The translations under genes were made by a program, and so were the position numbers. 64,000 nt of DNA from Pleodorina starrii (lineage: Eukaryota; Chlorophyta; Chlorophyceae; Chlamydomonadales; Volvocaceae): NCBI GenBank assembly GCA_030267565.1, contig BRXU01000004.1, positions 5,400,501-5,464,500 of the forward strand, read 5' to 3'. Shown one piece after another: positions 30,522-45,500 of this stretch. Below the pieces are notes generated by a model. That model was not told the origin of the DNA, searched no databases, and saw only the letters and a program-made list of their open reading frames with translations. Numbering within the stretch: the first letter of the stretch is position 1; the number at the start of each line of letters is the position of its first letter.

Positions 30522-33500
30522 CGGCTGTGGCGGGTGACGCTGTGGCGAGCGAGGCTGGGGCGGCTTTGCAATCCGCGGACGTGTCTCCACGCGTTCAGGT
30601 AAGAAGCGGCAGCCAGCCATTGCTACGCCGTGCGCTCTGGATGCGGTCCGATCCTCTCCTGATGCAGCCGCAAGCGCCGATGTGCGGTCGCGGGTGCCTG
30701 TCGAGGCGCGGTCCAGTAACAGTGTAGCACCAGTGTAGCCGCCGTGCTCCTGAAAGAACGTTCACGGCTACGATGGCGCCTGCGACTGTTTGGGCCCAGC
30801 CCTGACTAGTAGCTACCCTCCCTCCCTGCGGGCCCAACGTGACACGACTCTCGCGCCCCCGCTCCAACTCGCATAACGTAGGAGCCGGCTGCCGCGGCGG
30901 GAGGGACGGAGGCGCCGCCTGACCTAGCGCGGGGCGTGGATGGCGAGCTGCACTTCCCCCCAGCGGCTGCGGCGGACGAGCATGGGGCGGGCGGGGCTGC
31001 CGGTGCGCAGGCCGCGGACACGTCCCCACGCGTGCAGGTGAGACGGCACGGGCCAGCAGGGCGCTTGTGTCATGCCAGTGTCGCATCGGTGTAGCGTTCG
31101 GTTTGCGTGGATAGGTGGGCACAGGCCGGGGGAAAAGGGTCAGGGTCACTAATCTCGGGCAGGCTTCGTGACTCTCCGGCGCTAGAAGCGTGCGCAAGCC
31201 CAGCACATCCCCTCTAGCATCGTTGCAACATTCCTTGAGAGCTGGCAGCCAGTCTGCGGTGAAGCGGCAACCCCTCAGCCTTGCGCACGACTCAGCACCG
31301 GCGATGCCCTGGCAATGCCAAGAAGCAAGGACGGTCCCCCATCTGCTGGGCTGAGCCTTTTTTGCCCGTGGTACACACAGGCCCAGCCGGAAGGCCGCCG
31401 TGCGAGGGCGACTACCCGCTCACAGGCGGCCGCGGCACCACTGCCCCTCCGCCCAAAGCCGGCCAGCAGGTCTCGAGGCCGGTCCCGGCTTGGCACGGCC
31501 GGGGGGCGGCTGCCCTCCTCGCCAGCGGCTGTGGCGGGTGACGCTGTGGCGAGCGAGGCTGGGGCGGCTTTGCAATCCGCGGACGCGTCTCCACGCGTTC
31601 AGGTAAGAAGCGGCAGCCAGCCATTGCTACGCCGTGCGCTCTGGATGCGGTCCGATCCTCTCCTGATGCAGCCGCAGGCGCCGATGTACGGTCGCGGGTG
31701 CCTGTCGAGGCGCGGTCCAGTAACAGTGTAGCACCAGTGTAGCCGCCGTGCTCCTGAAAGAACGTTCACGGCTACGATGGCGCCTGCGACTGTTTGGGCC
31801 CAGCCCTGACTAGTAGCTACCCTCCCTCCCTGCGGGCCCAACGTGACGCGACTCTCGCGCCCCCGCTCCAACTCGCATAACGTAGGAGCCGGCTGCCGCG
31901 GCGGGAGGGACGGAGGCGCCGCCTGACCTAGCGCGGGGCGTGGATGGCGAGCTGCACTTCCCCCCAACAGCTGCGGCGGACGAGCATGGGGCGGGCGGGG
32001 CTGCCGGTGCGCAGGCCGCGGACACGTCCCCACGCGTGCAGGTGAGACGGCACGGGCCAGCAGGGCGCTTGGGTCATGCTAACCAATCTCGGGCAGGCTT
32101 CGTGCCTCTCCTGCGCTAGAAGCGTGCACAATCCCTCTCCTGATGCAGCCGCAAGCGCCGATGTGCGGTCGCGGGTGCCTGTCGAGGCGCGGTCCAGTAA
32201 CAGTGTAGCACCAGTGTAGCCGCCGTGCTCCTGAAAGAACGTTCACGGCTACGATGGCGCCTGCGACTGTTTGGGCCCAGCCCTGACTAGTAGCTACCCT
32301 CCCTCCCTGCGGGCCCAACGTGACACGACTCTCGCGCCCCCGCTCCAACTCGCATAACGTAGGAGCCGGCTGCCGCGGTGGGAGGGACGGAGGCGCCGCC
32401 TGACCTAGCGCGGGGCGTGGATGGCGAGCTGCACTTCCCCCCAGCGGCTGCGGCGGACGAGCATGGGGCGGGCGGGGCTGCCGGTGCGCAGGCCGCGGAC
32501 ACGTCCCCACGCGTGCAGGTGAGACGGCACGGGCCAGCAGGGCGCTTGGGTCATGCTAACCAATCTCGGGCAGGCTTCGTGCCTCTCCTGCGCTAGAAGC
32601 GTGCACAATCCCTCTCCTGATGCAGCCGCAAGCGCCGATGTGCGGTCGCGGGTGCCTGTCGAGGCGCGGTCCAGTAACAGTGTAGCACCAGTGTAGCCGC
32701 CGTGCTCCTGAAAGAACGTTCACGGCTACGATGGCGCCTGCGACTGTTTGGGCCCAGCCCTGACTAGTAGCTACCCTCCCTCCCTGCGGGCCCAACGTGA
32801 CGCGACTCTCGCGCCCCCGCTCCAACTTGCATAACGTAGGAGCCGGCTGCCGCGGCGGGAGGGACGGAGGCGCCGCCTGACCTAGCGCGGGGCGTGGATG
32901 GCGAGCTGCACTTCCCCCCAGCGGCTGCGGCGGACGAGCATGGGGCGGGCGGGGCTGCCGGTGCGCAGGCCGCGGACACGTCCCCACGCGTGCAGGTGAG
33001 ACGGCACGGGCCAGCAGGGCGCTTGGGTCATGCTAACCAATCTCGGGCAGGCTTCGTGCCTCTCCTGCGCTAGAAGCGTGCACAATCCCTCTCCTGATGC
33101 AGCCGCAAGCGCCGATGTGCGGTCGCGGGTGCCTGTCGAGGCGCGGTCCAGTAACAGTGTAGCACCAGTGTAGCCGCCGTGCTCCTGAAAGAACGTTCAC
33201 GGCTACGATGGCGCCTGCGACTGTTTGGGCCCAGCCCTGACTAGTAGCTACCCTCCCTCCCTGCGGGCCCAACGTGACACGACTCTCGCGCCCCCGCTCC
33301 AACTCGCATAACGTAGGAGCCGGCTGCCGCGGCGGGAGGGACGGAGGCGCCGCCTGACCTAGCGCGGGGCGTGGATGGCGAGCTGCACTTCCCCCCAGCG
33401 GCTGCGGCGGACGAGCATGGGGCGGGCGGGGCTGCTGGTGCGCAGGCCGCGGACACGTCCCCACGCGTGCAGGTGAGACGGCACGGGCCAGCAGGGCGCT

Positions 33501-36500
33501 TGGGTCATGCTAACCAATCTCGGGCAGGCTTCGTGCCTCTCCTGCGCTAGAAGCGTGCACAATCCCTCTCCTGATGCAGCCGCAAGCGCCGATGTGCGGT
33601 CGCGGGTGCCTGTCGAGGCGCGGTCCAGTAACAGTGTAGCACCAGTGTAGCCGCCGTGCTCCTGAAAGAACGTTCACGGCTACGATGGCGCCTGCGACTG
33701 TTTGGGCCCAGCCCTGACTAGTAGCTACCCTCCCTCCCTGCGGGCCCAACGTGACACGACTCTCGCGCCCCCGCTCCAACTCGCATAACGTAGGAGCCGG
33801 CTGCCGCGGTGGGAGGGACGGAGGCGCCGCCTGACCTAGCGCGGGGCGTGGATGGCGAGCTGCACTTCCCCCCAGCGGCTGCGGCGGACGAGCATGGGGC
33901 GGGCGGGGCTGCCGGTGCGCAGGCCGCGGACACGTCCCCACGCGTGCAGGTGAGACGGCACGGGCCAGCAGGGCGCTTGGGTCATGCTAACCAATCTCGG
34001 GCAGGCTTCGTGCCTCTCCTGCGCTAGAAGCGTGCACAATCCCTCTCCTGATGCAGCCGCAAGCGCCGATGTGCGGTCGCGGGTGCCTGTCGAGGCGCGG
34101 TCCAGTAACAGTGTAGCACCAGTGTAGCCGCCGTGCTCCTGAAAGAACGTTCACGGCTACGATGGCGCCTGCGACTGTTTGGGCCCAGCCCTGACTAGTA
34201 GCTACCCTCCCTCCCTGCGGGCCCAACGTGACACGACTCTCGCGCCCCCGCTCCAACTCGCATAACGTAGGAGCCGGCTGCCGCGGTGGGAGGGACGGAG
34301 GCGCCGCCTGACCTAGCGCGGGGCGTGGATGGCGAGCTGCACTTCCCCCCAGCGGCTGCGGCGGACGAGCATGGGGCGGGCGGGGCTGCCGGTGCGCAGG
34401 CCGCGGACACGTCCCCACGCGTGCAGGTGAGACGGCACGGGCCAGCAGGGCGCTTGGGTCATGCTAACCAATCTCGGGCAGGCTTCGTGCCTCTCCTGCG
34501 CTAGAAGCGTGCACAATCCCTCTCCTGATGCAGCCGCAAGCGCCGATGTGCGGTCGCGGGTGCCTGTCGAGGCGCGGTCCAGTAACAGTGTAGCACCAGT
34601 GTAGCCGCCGTGCTCCTGAAAGAACGTTCACGGCTACGATGGCGCCTGCGACTGTTTGGGCCCAGCCCTGACTAGTAGCTACCCTCCCTCCCTGCGGGCC
34701 CAACGTGACGCGACTCTCGCGCCCCCGCTCCAACTTGCATAACGTAGGAGCCGGCTGCCGCGGCGGGAGGGACGGAGGCGCCGCCTGACCTAGCGCGGGG
34801 CGTGGATGGCGAGCTGCACTTCCCCCCAGCGGCTGCGGCGGACGAGCATGGGGCGGGCGGGGCTGCCGGTGCGCAGGCCGCGGACACGTCCCCACGCGTG
34901 CAGGTGAGACGGCACGGGCCAGCAGGGCGCTTGGGTCATGCTAACCAATCTCGGGCAGGCTTCGTGCCTCTCCTGCGCTAGAAGCGTGCACAATCCCTCT
35001 CCTGATGCAGCCGCAAGCGCCGATGTGCGGTCGCGGGTGCCTGTCGAGGCGCGGTCCAGTAACAGTGTAGCACCAGTGTAGCCGCCGTGCTCCTGAAAGA
35101 ACGTTCACGGCTACGATGGCGCCTGCGACTGTTTGGGCCCAGCCCTGACTAGTAGCTACCCTCCCTCCCTGCGGGCCCAACGTGACACGACTCTCGCGCC
35201 CCCGCTCCAACTCGCATAACGTAGGAGCCGGCTGCCGCGGCGGGAGGGACGGAGGCGCCGCCTGACCTAGCGCGGGGCGTGGATGGCGAGCTGCACTTCC
35301 CCCCAGCGGCTGCGGCGGACGAGCATGGGGCGGGCGGGGCTGCTGGTGCGCAGGCCGCGGACACGTCCCCACGCGTGCAGGTGAGACGGCACGGGCCAGC
35401 AGGGCGCTTGGGTCATGCTAACCAATCTCGGGCAGGCTTCGTGCCTCTCCTGCGCTAGAAGCGTGCACAATCCCTCTCCTGATGCAGCCGCAAGCGCCGA
35501 TGTGCGGTCGCGGGTGCCTGTCGAGGCGCGGTCCAGTAACAGTGTAGCACCAGTGTAGCCGCCGTGCTCCTGAAAGAACGTTCACGGCTACGATGGCGCC
35601 TGCGACTGTTTGGGCCCAGCCCTGACTAGTAGCTACCCTCCCTCCCTGCGGGCCCAACGTGACACGACTCTCGCGCCCCCGCTCCAACTCGCATAACGTA
35701 GGAGCCGGCTGCCGCGGTGGGAGGGACGGAGGCGCCGCCTGACCTAGCGCGGGGCGTGGATGGCGAGCTGCACTTCCCCCCAGCGGCTGCGGCGGACGAG
35801 CATGGGGCGGGCGGGGCTGCCGGTGCGCAGGCCGCGGACACGTCCCCACGCGTGCAGGTGAGACGGCACGGGCCAGCAGGGCGCTTGGGTCATGCTAACC
35901 AATCTCGGGCAGGCTTCGTGCCTCTCCTGCGCTAGAAGCGTGCACAATCCCTCTCCTGATGCAGCCGCAAGCGCCGATGTGCGGTCGCGGGTGCCTGTCG
36001 AGGCGCGGTCCAGTAACAGTGTAGCACCAGTGTAGCCGCCGTGCTCCTGAAAGAACGTTCACGGCTACGATGGCGCCTGCGACTGTTTGGGCCCAGCCCT
36101 GACTAGTAGCTACCCTCCCTCCCTGCGGGCCCAACGTGACACGACTCTCGCGCCCCCGCTCCAACTCGCATAACGTAGGAGCCGGCTGCCGCGGCGGGAG
36201 GGACGGAGGCGCCGCCTGACCTAGCGCGGGGCGTGGATGGCGAGCTGCACTTCCCCCCAGCGGCTGCGGCGGACGAGCATGGGGCGGGCGGGGCTGCTGG
36301 TGCGCAGGCCGCGGACACGTCCCCACGCGTGCAGGTGAGACGGCACGGGCCAGCAGGGCGCTTGGGTCATGCTAACCAATCTCGGGCAGGCTTCGTGCCT
36401 CTCCTGCGCTAGAAGCGTGCACAATCCCTCTCCTGATGCAGCCGCAAGCGCCGATGTGCGGTCGCGGGTGCCTGTCGAGGCGCGGTCCAGTAACAGTGTA

Positions 36501-39500
36501 GCACCAGTGTAGCCGCCGTGCTCCTGAAAGAACGTTCACGGCTACGATGGCGCCTGCGACTGTTTGGGCCCAGCCCTGACTAGTAGCTACCCTCCCTCCC
36601 TGCGGGCCCAACGTGACACGACTCTCGCGCCCCCGCTCCAACTCGCATAACGTAGGAGCCGGCTGCCGCGGCGGGAGGGACGGAGGCGCCGCCTGACCTA
36701 GCGCGGGGCGTGGATGGCGAGCTGCACTTCCCCCCAGCGGCTGCGGCGGACGAGCATGGGGCGGGCGGGGCTGCCGGTGCGCAGGCCGCGGACACGTCCC
36801 CACGCGTGCAGGTGAGACGGCACGGGCCAGCAGGGCGCTTGTGTCATGCCAGTGTCGCATCGGTGTAGCGTTCGGTTTGCGTGGATAGGTGGGCACAGGC
36901 CGGGGGAAAAGGGTCAGGGTCACTAATCTCGGGCAGGCTTCGTGACTCTCCGGCGCTAGAAGCGTGCGCAAGCCCAGCACATCCCCTCTAGCATCGTTGC
37001 AACATTCCTTGAGAGCTGGCAGCCAGTCTGCGGTGAAGCGGCAACCCCTCAGCCTTGCGCACGACTCAGCACCGGCGATGCCCTGGCAATGCCAAGAAGC
37101 AAGGACGGTCCCCCATCTGCTGGGCTGAGCCTTTTTTGCCCGTGGTACACACAGGCCCAGCCGGAAGGCCGCCGTGCGAGGGCGACTACCCGCTCACAGG
37201 CGGCCGCGGCACCACTGCCCCTCCGCCCAAAGCCGGCCAGCAGGTCTCGAGGCCGGTCCCGGCTTGGCACGGCCGGGGGGCGGCTGCCCTCCTCGCCAGC
37301 GGCTGTGGCGGGTGACGCTGTGGCGAGCGAGGCTGGGGCGGCTTTGCAATCCGCGGACGCGTCTCCACGCGTTCAGGTAAGAAGCGGCAGCCAGCCATTG
37401 CTACGCCGTGCGCTCTGGATGCGGTCCGATCCTCTCCTGATGCAGCCGCAAGCGCCGATGTGCGGTCGCGGGTGCCTGTCGAGGCGCGGTCCAGTAACAG
37501 TGTAGCACCAGTGTAGCCGCCGTGCTCCTGAAAGAACGTTCACGGCTACGATGGCGCCTGCGACTGTTTGGGCCCAGCCCTGACTAGTAGCTACCCTCCC
37601 TCCCTGCGGGCCCAACGTGACACGACTCTCGCGCCCCCGCTCCAACTCGCATAACGTAGGAGCCGGCTGCCGCGGTGGGAGGGACGGAGGCGCCGCCTGA
37701 CCTAGCGCGGGGCGTGGATGGCAGCCAGTCTGCGGTGAAGCGGCAACCCCTCAGCCTTGCGCACGACTCAGCACCGGCGATGCCCTGGCAATGCCAAGAA
37801 GCAAGGACGGTCCCCCATCTGCTGGGCTGAGCCTTTTTTGCCCGTGGTACACACAGGCCCAGCCGGAAGGCCGCCGTGCGAGGGCGACTACCCGCTCACA
37901 GGCGGCCGCGGCACCACTGCCCCTCCGCCCAAAGCCGGCCAGCAGGTCTCGAGGCCGGTCCCGGCTTGGCACGGCCGGGGGGCGGCTGCCCTCCTCGCCA
38001 GCGGCTGTGGCGGGTGACGCTGTGGCGAGCGAGGCTGGGGCGGCTTTGCAATCCGCGGACGCGTCTCCACGCGTTCAGGTAAGAAGCGGCAGCCAGCCAT
38101 TGCTACGCCGTGCGCTCTGGATGCGGTCCGATCCTCTCCTGATGCAGCCGCAGGCGCCGATGTACGGTCGCGGGTGCCTGTCGAGGCGCGGTCCAGTAAC
38201 AGTGTAGCACCAGTGTAGCCGCCGTGCTCCTGAAAGAACGTTCACGGCTACGATGGCGCCTGCGACTGTTTGGGCCCAGCCCTGACTAGTAGCTACCCTC
38301 CCTCCCTGCGGGCCCAACGTGACGCGACTCTCGCGCCCCCGCTCCAACTCGCATAACGTAGGAGCCGGCTGCCGCGGCGGGAGGGACGGAGGCGCCGCCT
38401 GACCTAGCGCGGGGCGTGGATGGCGAGCTGCACTTCCCCCCAGCGGCTGCGGCGGACGAGCATGGGGCGGGCGGGGCTGCCGGTGCGCAGGCCGCGGACA
38501 CGTCCCCACGCGTGCAGGTGAGACGGCACGGGCCAGCAGGGCGCTTGTGTCATGCCAGTGTCGCATCGGTGTAGCGTTCGGTTTGCGTGGATAGGTGGGC
38601 ACAGGCCGGGGGAAAAGGGTCAGGGTCACTAATCTCGGGCAGGCTTCGTGACTCTCCGGCGCTAGAAGCGTGCGCAAGCCCAGCACATCCCCTCTAGCAT
38701 CGTTGCAACATTCCTTGAGAGCTGGCAGCCAGTCTGCGGTGAAGCGGCAACCCCTCAGCCTTGCGCACGACTCAGCACCGGCGATGCCCTGGCAATGCCA
38801 AGAAGCAAGGACGGTCCCCCATCTGCTGGGCTGAGCCTTTTTTGCCCGTGGTACACACAGGCCCAGCCGGAAGGCCGCCGTGCGAGGGCGACTACCCGCT
38901 CACAGGCGGCCGCGGCACCACTGCCCCTCCGCCCAAAGCCGGCCAGCAGGTCTCGAGGCCGGTCCCGGCTTGGCACGGCCGGGGGGCGGCTGCCCTCCTC
39001 GCCAGCGGCTGTGGCGGGTGACGCTGTGGCGAGCGAGGCTGGGGCGGCTTTGCAATCCGCGGACGCGTCTCCACGCGTTCAGGTAAGAAGCGGCAGCCAG
39101 CCATTGCTACGCCGTGCGCTCTGGATGCGGTCCGATCCTCTCCTGATGCAGCCGCAAGCGCCGATGTGCGGTCGCGGGTGCCTGTCGAGGCGCGGTCCAG
39201 TAACAGTGTAGCACCAGTGTAGCCGCCGTGCTCCTGAAAGAACGTTCACGGCTACGATGGCGCCTGCGACTGTTTGGGCCCAGCCCTGACTAGTAGCTAC
39301 CCTCCCTCCCTGCGGGCCCAACGTGACACGACTCTCGCGCCCCCGCTCCAACTCGCATAACGTAGGAGCCGGCTGCCGCGGTGGGAGGGACGGAGGCGCC
39401 GCCTGACCTAGCGCGGGGCGTGGATGGCAGCCAGTCTGCGGTGAAGCGGCAACCCCTCAGCCTTGCGCACGACTCAGCACCGGCGATGCCCTGGCAATGC

Positions 39501-42500
39501 CAAGAAGCAAGGACGGTCCCCCATCTGCTGGGCTGAGCCTTTTTTGCCCGTGGTACACACAGGCCCAGCCGGAAGGCCGCCGTGCGAGGGCGACTACCCG
39601 CTCACAGGCGGCCGCGGCACCACTGCCCCTCCGCCCAAAGCCGGCCAGCAGGTCTCGAGGCCGGTCCCGGCTTGGCACGGCCGGGGGGCGGCTGCCCTCC
39701 TCGCCAGCGGCTGTGGCGGGTGACGCTGTGGCGAGCGAGGCTGGGGCGGCTTTGCAATCCGCGGACGCGTCTCCACGCGTTCAGGTAAGAAGCGGCAGCC
39801 AGCCATTGCTACGCCGTGCGCTCTGGATGCGGTCCGATCCTCTCCTGATGCAGCCGCAGGCGCCGATGTACGGTCGCGGGTGCCTGTCGAGGCGCGGTCC
39901 AGTAACAGTGTAGCACCAGTGTAGCCGCCGTGCTCCTGAAAGAACGTTCACGGCTACGATGGCGCCTGCGACTGTTTGGGCCCAGCCCTGACTAGTAGCT
40001 ACCCTCCCTCCCTGCGGGCCCAACGTGACGCGACTCTCGCGCCCCCGCTCCAACTCGCATAACGTAGGAGCCGGCTGCCGCGGCGGGAGGGACGGAGGCG
40101 CCGCCTGACCTAGCGCGGGGCGTGGATGGCGAGCTGCACTTCCCCCCAGCGGCTGCGGCGGACGAGCATGGGGCGGGCGGGGCTGCCGGTGCGCAGGCCG
40201 CGGACACGTCCCCACGCGTGCAGGTGAGACGGCACGGGCCAGCAGGGCGCTTGGGTCATGCTAACCAATCTCGGGCAGGCTTCGTGCCTCTCCTGCGCTA
40301 GAAGCGTGCACAATCCCTCTCCTGATGCAGCCGCAAGCGCCGATGTGCGGTCGCGGGTGCCTGTCGAGGCGCGGTCCAGTAACAGTGTAGCACCAGTGTA
40401 GCCGCCGTGCTCCTGAAAGAACGTTCACGGCTACGATGGCGCCTGCGACTGTTTGGGCCCAGCCCTGACTAGTAGCTACCCTCCCTCCCTGCGGGCCCAA
40501 CGTGACACGACTCTCGCGCCCCCGCTCCAACTCGCATAACGTAGGAGCCGGCTGCCGCGGTGGGAGGGACGGAGGCGCCGCCTGACCTAGCGCGGGGCGT
40601 GGATGGCGAGCTGCACTTCCCCCCAGCGGCTGCGGCGGACGAGCATGGGGCGGGCGGGGCTGCCGGTGCGCAGGCCGCGGACACGTCCCCACGCGTGCAG
40701 GTGAGACGGCACGGGCCAGCAGGGCGCTTGGGTCATGCTAACCAATCTCGGGCAGGCTTCGTGCCTCTCCTGCGCTAGAAGCGTGCACAATCCCTCTCCT
40801 GATGCAGCCGCAAGCGCCGATGTGCGGTCGCGGGTGCCTGTCGAGGCGCGGTCCAGTAACAGTGTAGCACCAGTGTAGCCGCCGTGCTCCTGAAAGAACG
40901 TTCACGGCTACGATGGCGCCTGCGACTGTTTGGGCCCAGCCCTGACTAGTAGCTACCCTCCCTCCCTGCGGGCCCAACGTGACGCGACTCTCGCGCCCCC
41001 GCTCCAACTTGCATAACGTAGGAGCCGGCTGCCGCGGCGGGAGGGACGGAGGCGCCGCCTGACCTAGCGCGGGGCGTGGATGGCGAGCTGCACTTCCCCC
41101 CAGCGGCTGCGGCGGACGAGCATGGGGCGGGCGGGGCTGCCGGTGCGCAGGCCGCGGACACGTCCCCACGCGTGCAGGTGAGACGGCACGGGCCAGCAGG
41201 GCGCTTGGGTCATGCTAACCAATCTCGGGCAGGCTTCGTGCCTCTCCTGCGCTAGAAGCGTGCACAATCCCTCTCCTGATGCAGCCGCAAGCGCCGATGT
41301 GCGGTCGCGGGTGCCTGTCGAGGCGCGGTCCAGTAACAGTGTAGCACCAGTGTAGCCGCCGTGCTCCTGAAAGAACGTTCACGGCTACGATGGCGCCTGC
41401 GACTGTTTGGGCCCAGCCCTGACTAGTAGCTACCCTCCCTCCCTGCGGGCCCAACGTGACACGACTCTCGCGCCCCCGCTCCAACTCGCATAACGTAGGA
41501 GCCGGCTGCCGCGGCGGGAGGGACGGAGGCGCCGCCTGACCTAGCGCGGGGCGTGGATGGCGAGCTGCACTTCCCCCCAGCGGCTGCGGCGGACGAGCAT
41601 GGGGCGGGCGGGGCTGCTGGTGCGCAGGCCGCGGACACGTCCCCACGCGTGCAGGTGAGACGGCACGGGCCAGCAGGGCGCTTGGGTCATGCTAACCAAT
41701 CTCGGGCAGGCTTCGTGCCTCTCCTGCGCTAGAAGCGTGCACAATCCCTCTCCTGATGCAGCCGCAAGCGCCGATGTGCGGTCGCGGGTGCCTGTCGAGG
41801 CGCGGTCCAGTAACAGTGTAGCACCAGTGTAGCCGCCGTGCTCCTGAAAGAACGTTCACGGCTACGATGGCGCCTGCGACTGTTTGGGCCCAGCCCTGAC
41901 TAGTAGCTACCCTCCCTCCCTGCGGGCCCAACGTGACACGACTCTCGCGCCCCCGCTCCAACTCGCATAACGTAGGAGCCGGCTGCCGCGGTGGGAGGGA
42001 CGGAGGCGCCGCCTGACCTAGCGCGGGGCGTGGATGGCGAGCTGCACTTCCCCCCAGCGGCTGCGGCGGACGAGCATGGGGCGGGCGGGGCTGCCGGTGC
42101 GCAGGCCGCGGACACGTCCCCACGCGTGCAGGTGAGACGGCACGGGCCAGCAGGGCGCTTGGGTCATGCTAACCAATCTCGGGCAGGCTTCGTGCCTCTC
42201 CTGCGCTAGAAGCGTGCACAATCCCTCTCCTGATGCAGCCGCAAGCGCCGATGTGCGGTCGCGGGTGCCTGTCGAGGCGCGGTCCAGTAACAGTGTAGCA
42301 CCAGTGTAGCCGCCGTGCTCCTGAAAGAACGTTCACGGCTACGATGGCGCCTGCGACTGTTTGGGCCCAGCCCTGACTAGTAGCTACCCTCCCTCCCTGC
42401 GGGCCCAACGTGACACGACTCTCGCGCCCCCGCTCCAACTCGCATAACGTAGGAGCCGGCTGCCGCGGCGGGAGGGACGGAGGCGCCGCCTGACCTAGCG

Positions 42501-45500
42501 CGGGGCGTGGATGGCGAGCTGCACTTCCCCCCAGCGGCTGCGGCGGACGAGCATGGGGCGGGCGGGGCTGCCGGTGCGCAGGCCGCGGACACGTCCCCAC
42601 GCGTGCAGGTGAGACGGCACGGGCCAGCAGGGCGCTTGTGTCATGCCAGTGTCGCATCGGTGTAGCGTTCGGTTTGCGTGGATAGGTGGGCACAGGCCGG
42701 GGGAAAAGGGTCAGGGTCACTAATCTCGGGCAGGCTTCGTGACTCTCCGGCGCTAGAAGCGTGCGCAAGCCCAGCACATCCCCTCTAGCATCGTTGCAAC
42801 ATTCCTTGAGAGCTGGCAGCCAGTCTGCGGTGAAGCGGCAACCCCTCAGCCTTGCGCACGACTCAGCACCGGCGATGCCCTGGCAATGCCAAGAAGCAAG
42901 GACGGTCCCCCATCTGCTGGGCTGAGCCTTTTTTCCCCGTGGTACACACAGGCCCAGCCGGAAGGCCGCCGTGCGAGGGCGACTACCCGCTCACAGGCGG
43001 CCGCGGCACCACTGCCCCTCCGCCCAAAGCCGGCCAGCAGGTCTCGAGGCCGGTCCCGGCTTGGCACGGCCGGGGGGCGGCTGCCCTCCTCGCCAGCGGC
43101 TGTGGCGGGTGACGCTGTGGCGAGCGAGGCTGGGGCGGCTTTGCAATCCGCGGACGCGTCTCCACGCGTTCAGGTAAGAAGCGGCAGCCAGCCATTGCTA
43201 CGCCGTGCGCTCTGGATGCGGTCCGATCCTCTCCTGATGCAGCCGCAGGCGCCGATGTACGGTCGCGGGTGCCTGTCGAGGCGCGGTCCAGTAACAGTGT
43301 AGCACCAGTGTAGCCGCCGTGCTCCTGAAAGAACGTTCACGGCTACGATGGCGCCTGCGACTGTTTGGGCCCAGCCCTGACTAGTAGCTACCCTCCCTCC
43401 CTGCGGGCCCAACGTGACGCGACTCTCGCGCCCCCGCTCCAACTCGCATAACGTAGGAGCCGGCTGCCGCGGCGGGAGGGACGGAGGCGCCGCCTGACCT
43501 AGCGCGGGGCGTGGATGGCGAGCTGCACTTCCCCCCAACAGCTGCGGCGGACGAGCATGGGGCGGGCGGGGCTGCCGGTGCGCAGGCCGCGGACACGTCC
43601 CCACGCGTGCAGGTGAGACGGCACGGGCCAGCAGGGCGCTTGGGTCATGCTAACCAATCTCGGGCAGGCTTCGTGCCTCTCCTGCGCTAGAAGCGTGCAC
43701 AATCCCTCTCCTGATGCAGCCGCAAGCGCCGATGTGCGGTCGCGGGTGCCTGTCGAGGCGCGGTCCAGTAACAGTGTAGCACCAGTGTAGCCGCCGTGCT
43801 CCTGAAAGAACGTTCACGGCTACGATGGCGCCTGCGACTGTTTGGGCCCAGCCCTGACTAGTAGCTACCCTCCCTCCCTGCGGGCCCAACGTGACACGAC
43901 TCTCGCGCCCCCGCTCCAACTCGCATAACGTAGGAGCCGGCTGCCGCGGTGGGAGGGACGGAGGCGCCGCCTGACCTAGCGCGGGGCGTGGATGGCGAGC
44001 TGCACTTCCCCCCAGCGGCTGCGGCGGACGAGCATGGGGCGGGCGGGGCTGCCGGTGCGCAGGCCGCGGACACGTCCCCACGCGTGCAGGTGAGACGGCA
44101 CGGGCCAGCAGGGCGCTTGGGTCATGCTAACCAATCTCGGGCAGGCTTTGTGCCTCTCCTGCGCTAGAAGCGTGCACAATCCCTCTCCTGATGCAGCCGC
44201 AAGCGCCGATGTGCGGTCGCGGGTGCCTGTCGAGGCGCGGTCCAGTAACAGTGTAGCACCAGTGTAGCCGCCGTGCTCCTGAAAGAACGTTCACGGCTAC
44301 GATGGCGCCTGCGACTGTTTGGGCCCAGCCCTGACTAGTAGCTACCCTCCCTCCCTGCGGGCCCAACGTGACACGACTCTCGCGCCCCCGCTCCAACTCG
44401 CATAACGTAGGAGCCGGCTGCCGCGGCGGGAGGGACGGAGGCGCCGCCTGACCTAGCGCGGGGCGTGGATGGCGAGCTGCACTTCCCCCCAGCGGCTGCG
44501 GCGGACGAGCATGGGGCGGGCGGGGCTGCCGGTGCGCAGGCCGCGGACACGTCCCCACGCGTGCAGGTGAGACGGCACGGGCCAGCAGGGCGCTTGTGTC
44601 ATGCCAGTGTCGCATCGGTGTAGCGTTCGGTTTGCGTGGATAGGTGGGCACAGGCCGGGGGAAAAGGGTCAGGGTCACTAATCTCGGGCAGGCTTCGTGA
44701 CTCTCCGGCGCTAGAAGCGTGCGCAAGCCCAGCACATCCCCTCTAGCATCGTTGCAACATTCCTTGAGAGCTGGCAGCCAGTCTGCGGTGAAGCGGCAAC
44801 CCCTCAGCCTTGCGCACGACTCAGCACCGGCGATGCCCTGGCAATGCCAAGAAGCAAGGACGGTCCCCCATCTGCTGGGCTGAGCCTTTTTTGCCCGTGG
44901 TACACACAGGCCCAGCCGGAAGGCCGCCGTGCGAGGGCGACTACCCGCTCACAGGCGGCCGCGGCACCACTGCCCCTCCGCCCAAAGCCGGCCAGCAGGT
45001 CTCGAGGCCGGTCCCGGCTTGGCACGGCCGGGGGGCGGCTGCCCTCCTCGCCAGCGGCTGTGGCGGGTGACGCTGTGGCGAGCGAGGCTGGGGCGGCTTT
45101 GCAATCCGCGGACGCGTCTCCACGCGTTCAGGTAAGAAGCGGCAGCCAGCCATTGCTACGCCGTGCGCTCTGGATGCGGTCCGATCCTCTCCTGATGCAG
45201 CCGCAGGCGCCGATGTACGGTCGCGGGTGCCTGTCGAGGCGCGGTCCAGTAACAGTGTAGCACCAGTGTAGCCGCCGTGCTCCTGAAAGAACGTTCACGG
45301 CTACGATGGCGCCTGCGACTGTTTGGGCCCAGCCCTGACTAGTAGCTACCCTCCCTCCCTGCGGGCCCAACGTGACGCGACTCTCGCGCCCCCGCTCCAA
45401 CTCGCATAACGTAGGAGCCGGCTGCCGCGGCGGGAGGGACGGAGGCGCCGCCTGACCTAGCGCGGGGCGTGGATGGCGAGCTGCACTTCCCCCCAACAGC

